A DNA stretch of 32,618 nt, from assembly GCA_003427395.1 (NCBI GenBank), contig BFEA01000154.1, forward strand, positions 138,145-170,762, read 5' to 3'. Numbering within the stretch: position 1 is the first letter of the stretch; the number at the start of each line of letters is the position of its first letter. The DNA comes from Chara braunii. Lineage: Eukaryota > Streptophyta > Charophyceae > Charales > Characeae. The notes beneath the pieces were generated by a model. That model saw nothing but the letters and a program-made list of their open reading frames with translations, searched no databases and had not been told where the DNA came from. The position numbers and the translations under genes are program-made. Shown piece after piece: positions 30,851 to 32,618 of this stretch.

Positions 30851-31557
30851 TGTCGTAGAGTTCCATAGGAAACAAGGGCTCGATCTGTAGAGTAGGGGTC
30901 TTAGCAAGTTCCTGAAGCCTAGCTGTAGTCCTATAAGGTCAGCAAGTGGGCAAGCGGGGAAGTGGTGAGTCAAGTGGTGGACTAAACTGCAGTGCAATCG
31001 CGGTACGACTACGGTAGATTAGCAGTGAGTCCACAGTCAGTCAGCGGTAAGGTCCAGTCAGTCCCAGTCCGGTCCAGCAAGTACCACGGGGGACTGTGAG
31101 CCCCATGGGCCGATGGAAAGGGGCAGACCACCGAGTTTCAGAAGTATAAATCAAGAGCCAGCGCCCAGCCTTTCATGCATTCCTGCGTGAGCCATGCCGA
31201 AGCGCTGCCACAGCGACTTGTGCAAGGAGGTCTGCAGAGAGCCCGGAGCTGAAGTGGGCGAGAGAGAAGGAGCGTAGCATAGCAATAGGGTAGAGGCAGC
31301 CATAGTTGCATAGCTGTAGTTTAGTGTGAAGGGTGTGTGTGAATGTGTGAGTGTTCAGAGTGACGCATGTGGGATATCCAGGGTGATCCAGTGTATGTGA
31401 ACAGTGAGTTGTTTGGGCGCTGAGTCGCCATAGCCAGTTGAAAGTGAACTCGTATCTAGATGCTATATCTCTGAGTTTTGAGTGGGCGCATGTCGCCAGT
31501 TTGCTGCGCTACTGTTTACATGCATGAAAAGTGTGAGTGAGAACGAGTCTGATTGCA
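30851..31557 (+). repeat. 3' LTR
   Basis: It starts TGTCGTAGAGTTCC and ends GATTGCA, matching 23138-23839. It carries TATAAAT at 31145-31151. About 20 extra bases near 31387-31406 (GTGTATGTGAACAG) are absent from the 5' copy. Sequence after 31557 (CTTAGGGAATTC) does not continue the 5' flank. Confidence 0.92.
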
Positions 31558-31924
31558 CTTAGGGAATTCGTTAACTCTTCTTTGGCCATGAGGGCCCGCT
31601 TATCCAGCTATTCTTTTGGCCAGATTGAACTCTTTGAGACACTTTTCTTTTTCTTGGCTGACACAGGTCAGACATTGTGTCCTTTCCTTAGTTGACATAG
31701 ACCGAACATAGGACATTGTTGATACGGGTGCTCTAGCTTGCATTCAATATTTTTTTCTGCATGGAGCTTGCTCCGCATGTAGGATGTTTTGGCCTTAGTC
31801 TGATTGGCCATTCTCCAGGGTTTCTGCTTCTTATGGATAGTGTGCTTTGATGTATCTTGCTATCCATTACAAGTTCAAGGATCATGTAGCAGTACCTCTA
31901 TGGGAATGGCCTGCCGCATGCTGA
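31558..31924. other. Spacer after the 3' LTR, nothing recognised
   Basis: The sequence is mixed and T-rich with no coding motif that I can support. Confidence 0.35.
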
Positions 31925-32490
31925 TCCAGTTCCGAACTGCCGGTCTTTTGTAGACAGTAGGCCGAGCATGCAGGTCGTCCCTTGGATCCGCTGGTATATC
32001 TGCTTGTATTTGCATCATTGTCCCTCTTTGGTCACATTGGCATTGGACCGGTTCACTGATCCGGACTTGGTCCACGCTCTACTGCTGCCTCTTGTGGGTG
32101 TGTCAATTTCTTGCTCTCTTTCAAGTAGATCCGCGTGTGCAACCATCTCCTATGCACGTAGGGGGCCACGTGGTGTACAAGGTCCAAGAGGGCCTGGGTG
32201 GGAGGAAGAAGGATGGAGGGCCATCCTGATCTAATATCAGTGTGACAGGGTCTGGCCATGAGAAATGGTCGCATGCATGACTGTTTGTAAAGTGTGAGAG
32301 AAAGATAGGAAACATTCGTGTGACAGCAGCTGGGTGTGGATGAGTCCAGATCAATAAACCAGTCCATTGCCAATGTGACCAAAGAGGTATAATGAAAAAC
32401 GAACATAGAGATATATTGACTGTCCAAAGGACGACCTGGATGTCGGGCATACCAGTTCAGGAACAAGCCAGCGGGTTGGAATGGGACTGG
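31925..32490. repeat. Imperfect inverted repeat, about 230-bp arms
   Basis: The left arm (about 31925-32150) matches the reverse complement of 32262-32490. Shared blocks include CAGGTCGTCC, CCTCTTTGGTCACATTGGCA, ATTGATCTGGACT or ACTGATCCGGACT, and GCGACCATTTCTC or GCAACCATCTCC. Identity is roughly 70-75 percent by eye, with an insertion in the left arm. The spacer is about 110 bases. The 169-codon minus frame here (32053-32562) and the plus frame at 31968-32234 translate into similar peptides because of the repeat; neither shows a known motif. Confidence 0.75.
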
Positions 32491-32618
32491 CATGACATAG
32501 GTCAGTCCAAGACGGGTGCCGCTATAGGAGGACACTGTAACAGCCTCACACTTCTCGTTCACCCACCATGTGGATGCTTGTAACCAGCACAGTCTCGTAA
32601 TGGTGGCAATAGGAGGGA

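Larger units (their letters stand above)
23138..31557 (+). mobile_element. Ty3/gypsy chromovirus LTR retrotransposon, near complete but decayed
   Basis: Two direct repeats of about 0.7 kb enclose a primer-binding site, a 1.3-kb leader, gag and pol in the Ty3/gypsy order (protease, RT, RNase H, integrase, chromodomain). Gag and pol together carry at least seven stops plus several frameshifts and small deletions, so it cannot act by itself. No target duplication flanks it: the five bases before the left LTR (ATTCC) differ from those after the right LTR (CTTAG). It belongs to the same family as the minus-strand remnant at 3.8-5.8 kb. Confidence 0.92.

Noticed and set aside
32053-32562. 169-codon minus frame near the window end
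   Set aside because: It coincides with the inverted-repeat arm and has no known motif; better treated as repeat.

Overview
This window looks like nuclear DNA from a plant-lineage eukaryote. It is dominated by decayed transposable elements, and I see no intact host gene. The gypsy elements are chromodomain-bearing (chromovirus type), there is a BED/DUF659 hAT transposase, and there are many TC/GA microsatellites. A large charophyte-type genome such as Chara would fit, but that is an impression and not proven. Two ambiguous bases (24742, 24746) show this is draft assembly.

Layout. 1-900: CT-rich DNA with a 75-79 bp minisatellite and TC/GA microsatellites. 904-3268 (+): nearly complete hAT transposase with one stop and one frameshift. 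3663-3787: large imperfect palindrome. 3826-5799 (-): Ty3/gypsy pol remnant (RT, RNase H, integrase) with a perfect in-frame 45-bp tandem duplication in the integrase. At about 5797 it meets a plus-strand protease fragment head to head. 6000-9277: non-coding DNA, partly CT-rich and partly a degenerate ACC-rich repeat. 9286-10043: 758-bp non-autonomous hAT-type element with CAGGGTTA termini and a perfect 8-bp target duplication. 10468-13119 (+): second gypsy pol remnant with an internal deletion; a polypurine tract and a possible 3' LTR start follow it.

14290-17260: mostly featureless, with one unrecognised decayed reading frame (16150-16683). 17270-19590: remnant of a GIxMGK-type reverse transcriptase whose 3' part is tandemly duplicated (951 bp and 933 bp). 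20000-22000: a TC microsatellite and nothing else recognised. 22020-23137: two diverged chromovirus 3' ends (integrase tail plus chromodomain), pointing away from each other.

23138-31557 (+): the most complete element, a Ty3/gypsy chromovirus with two about 0.7-kb LTRs, a tRNA-Met-type primer site, a long leader, gag, and a pol with protease, RT, RNase H, integrase and a divergent chromodomain. It carries many stops and frameshifts, so it is dead as an autonomous element. Its leader holds eight TTGAC boxes, mostly 11-12 bp apart. The LTR pair is not flanked by a target duplication. 31558-32618: unknown sequence containing an imperfect 230-bp-arm inverted repeat.

No gene set works together as a host pathway. 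The interest lies in element structure: the non-autonomous hAT element, the reverse-transcriptase duplication, the inverted junctions, the phased TTGAC array and the large palindromes.
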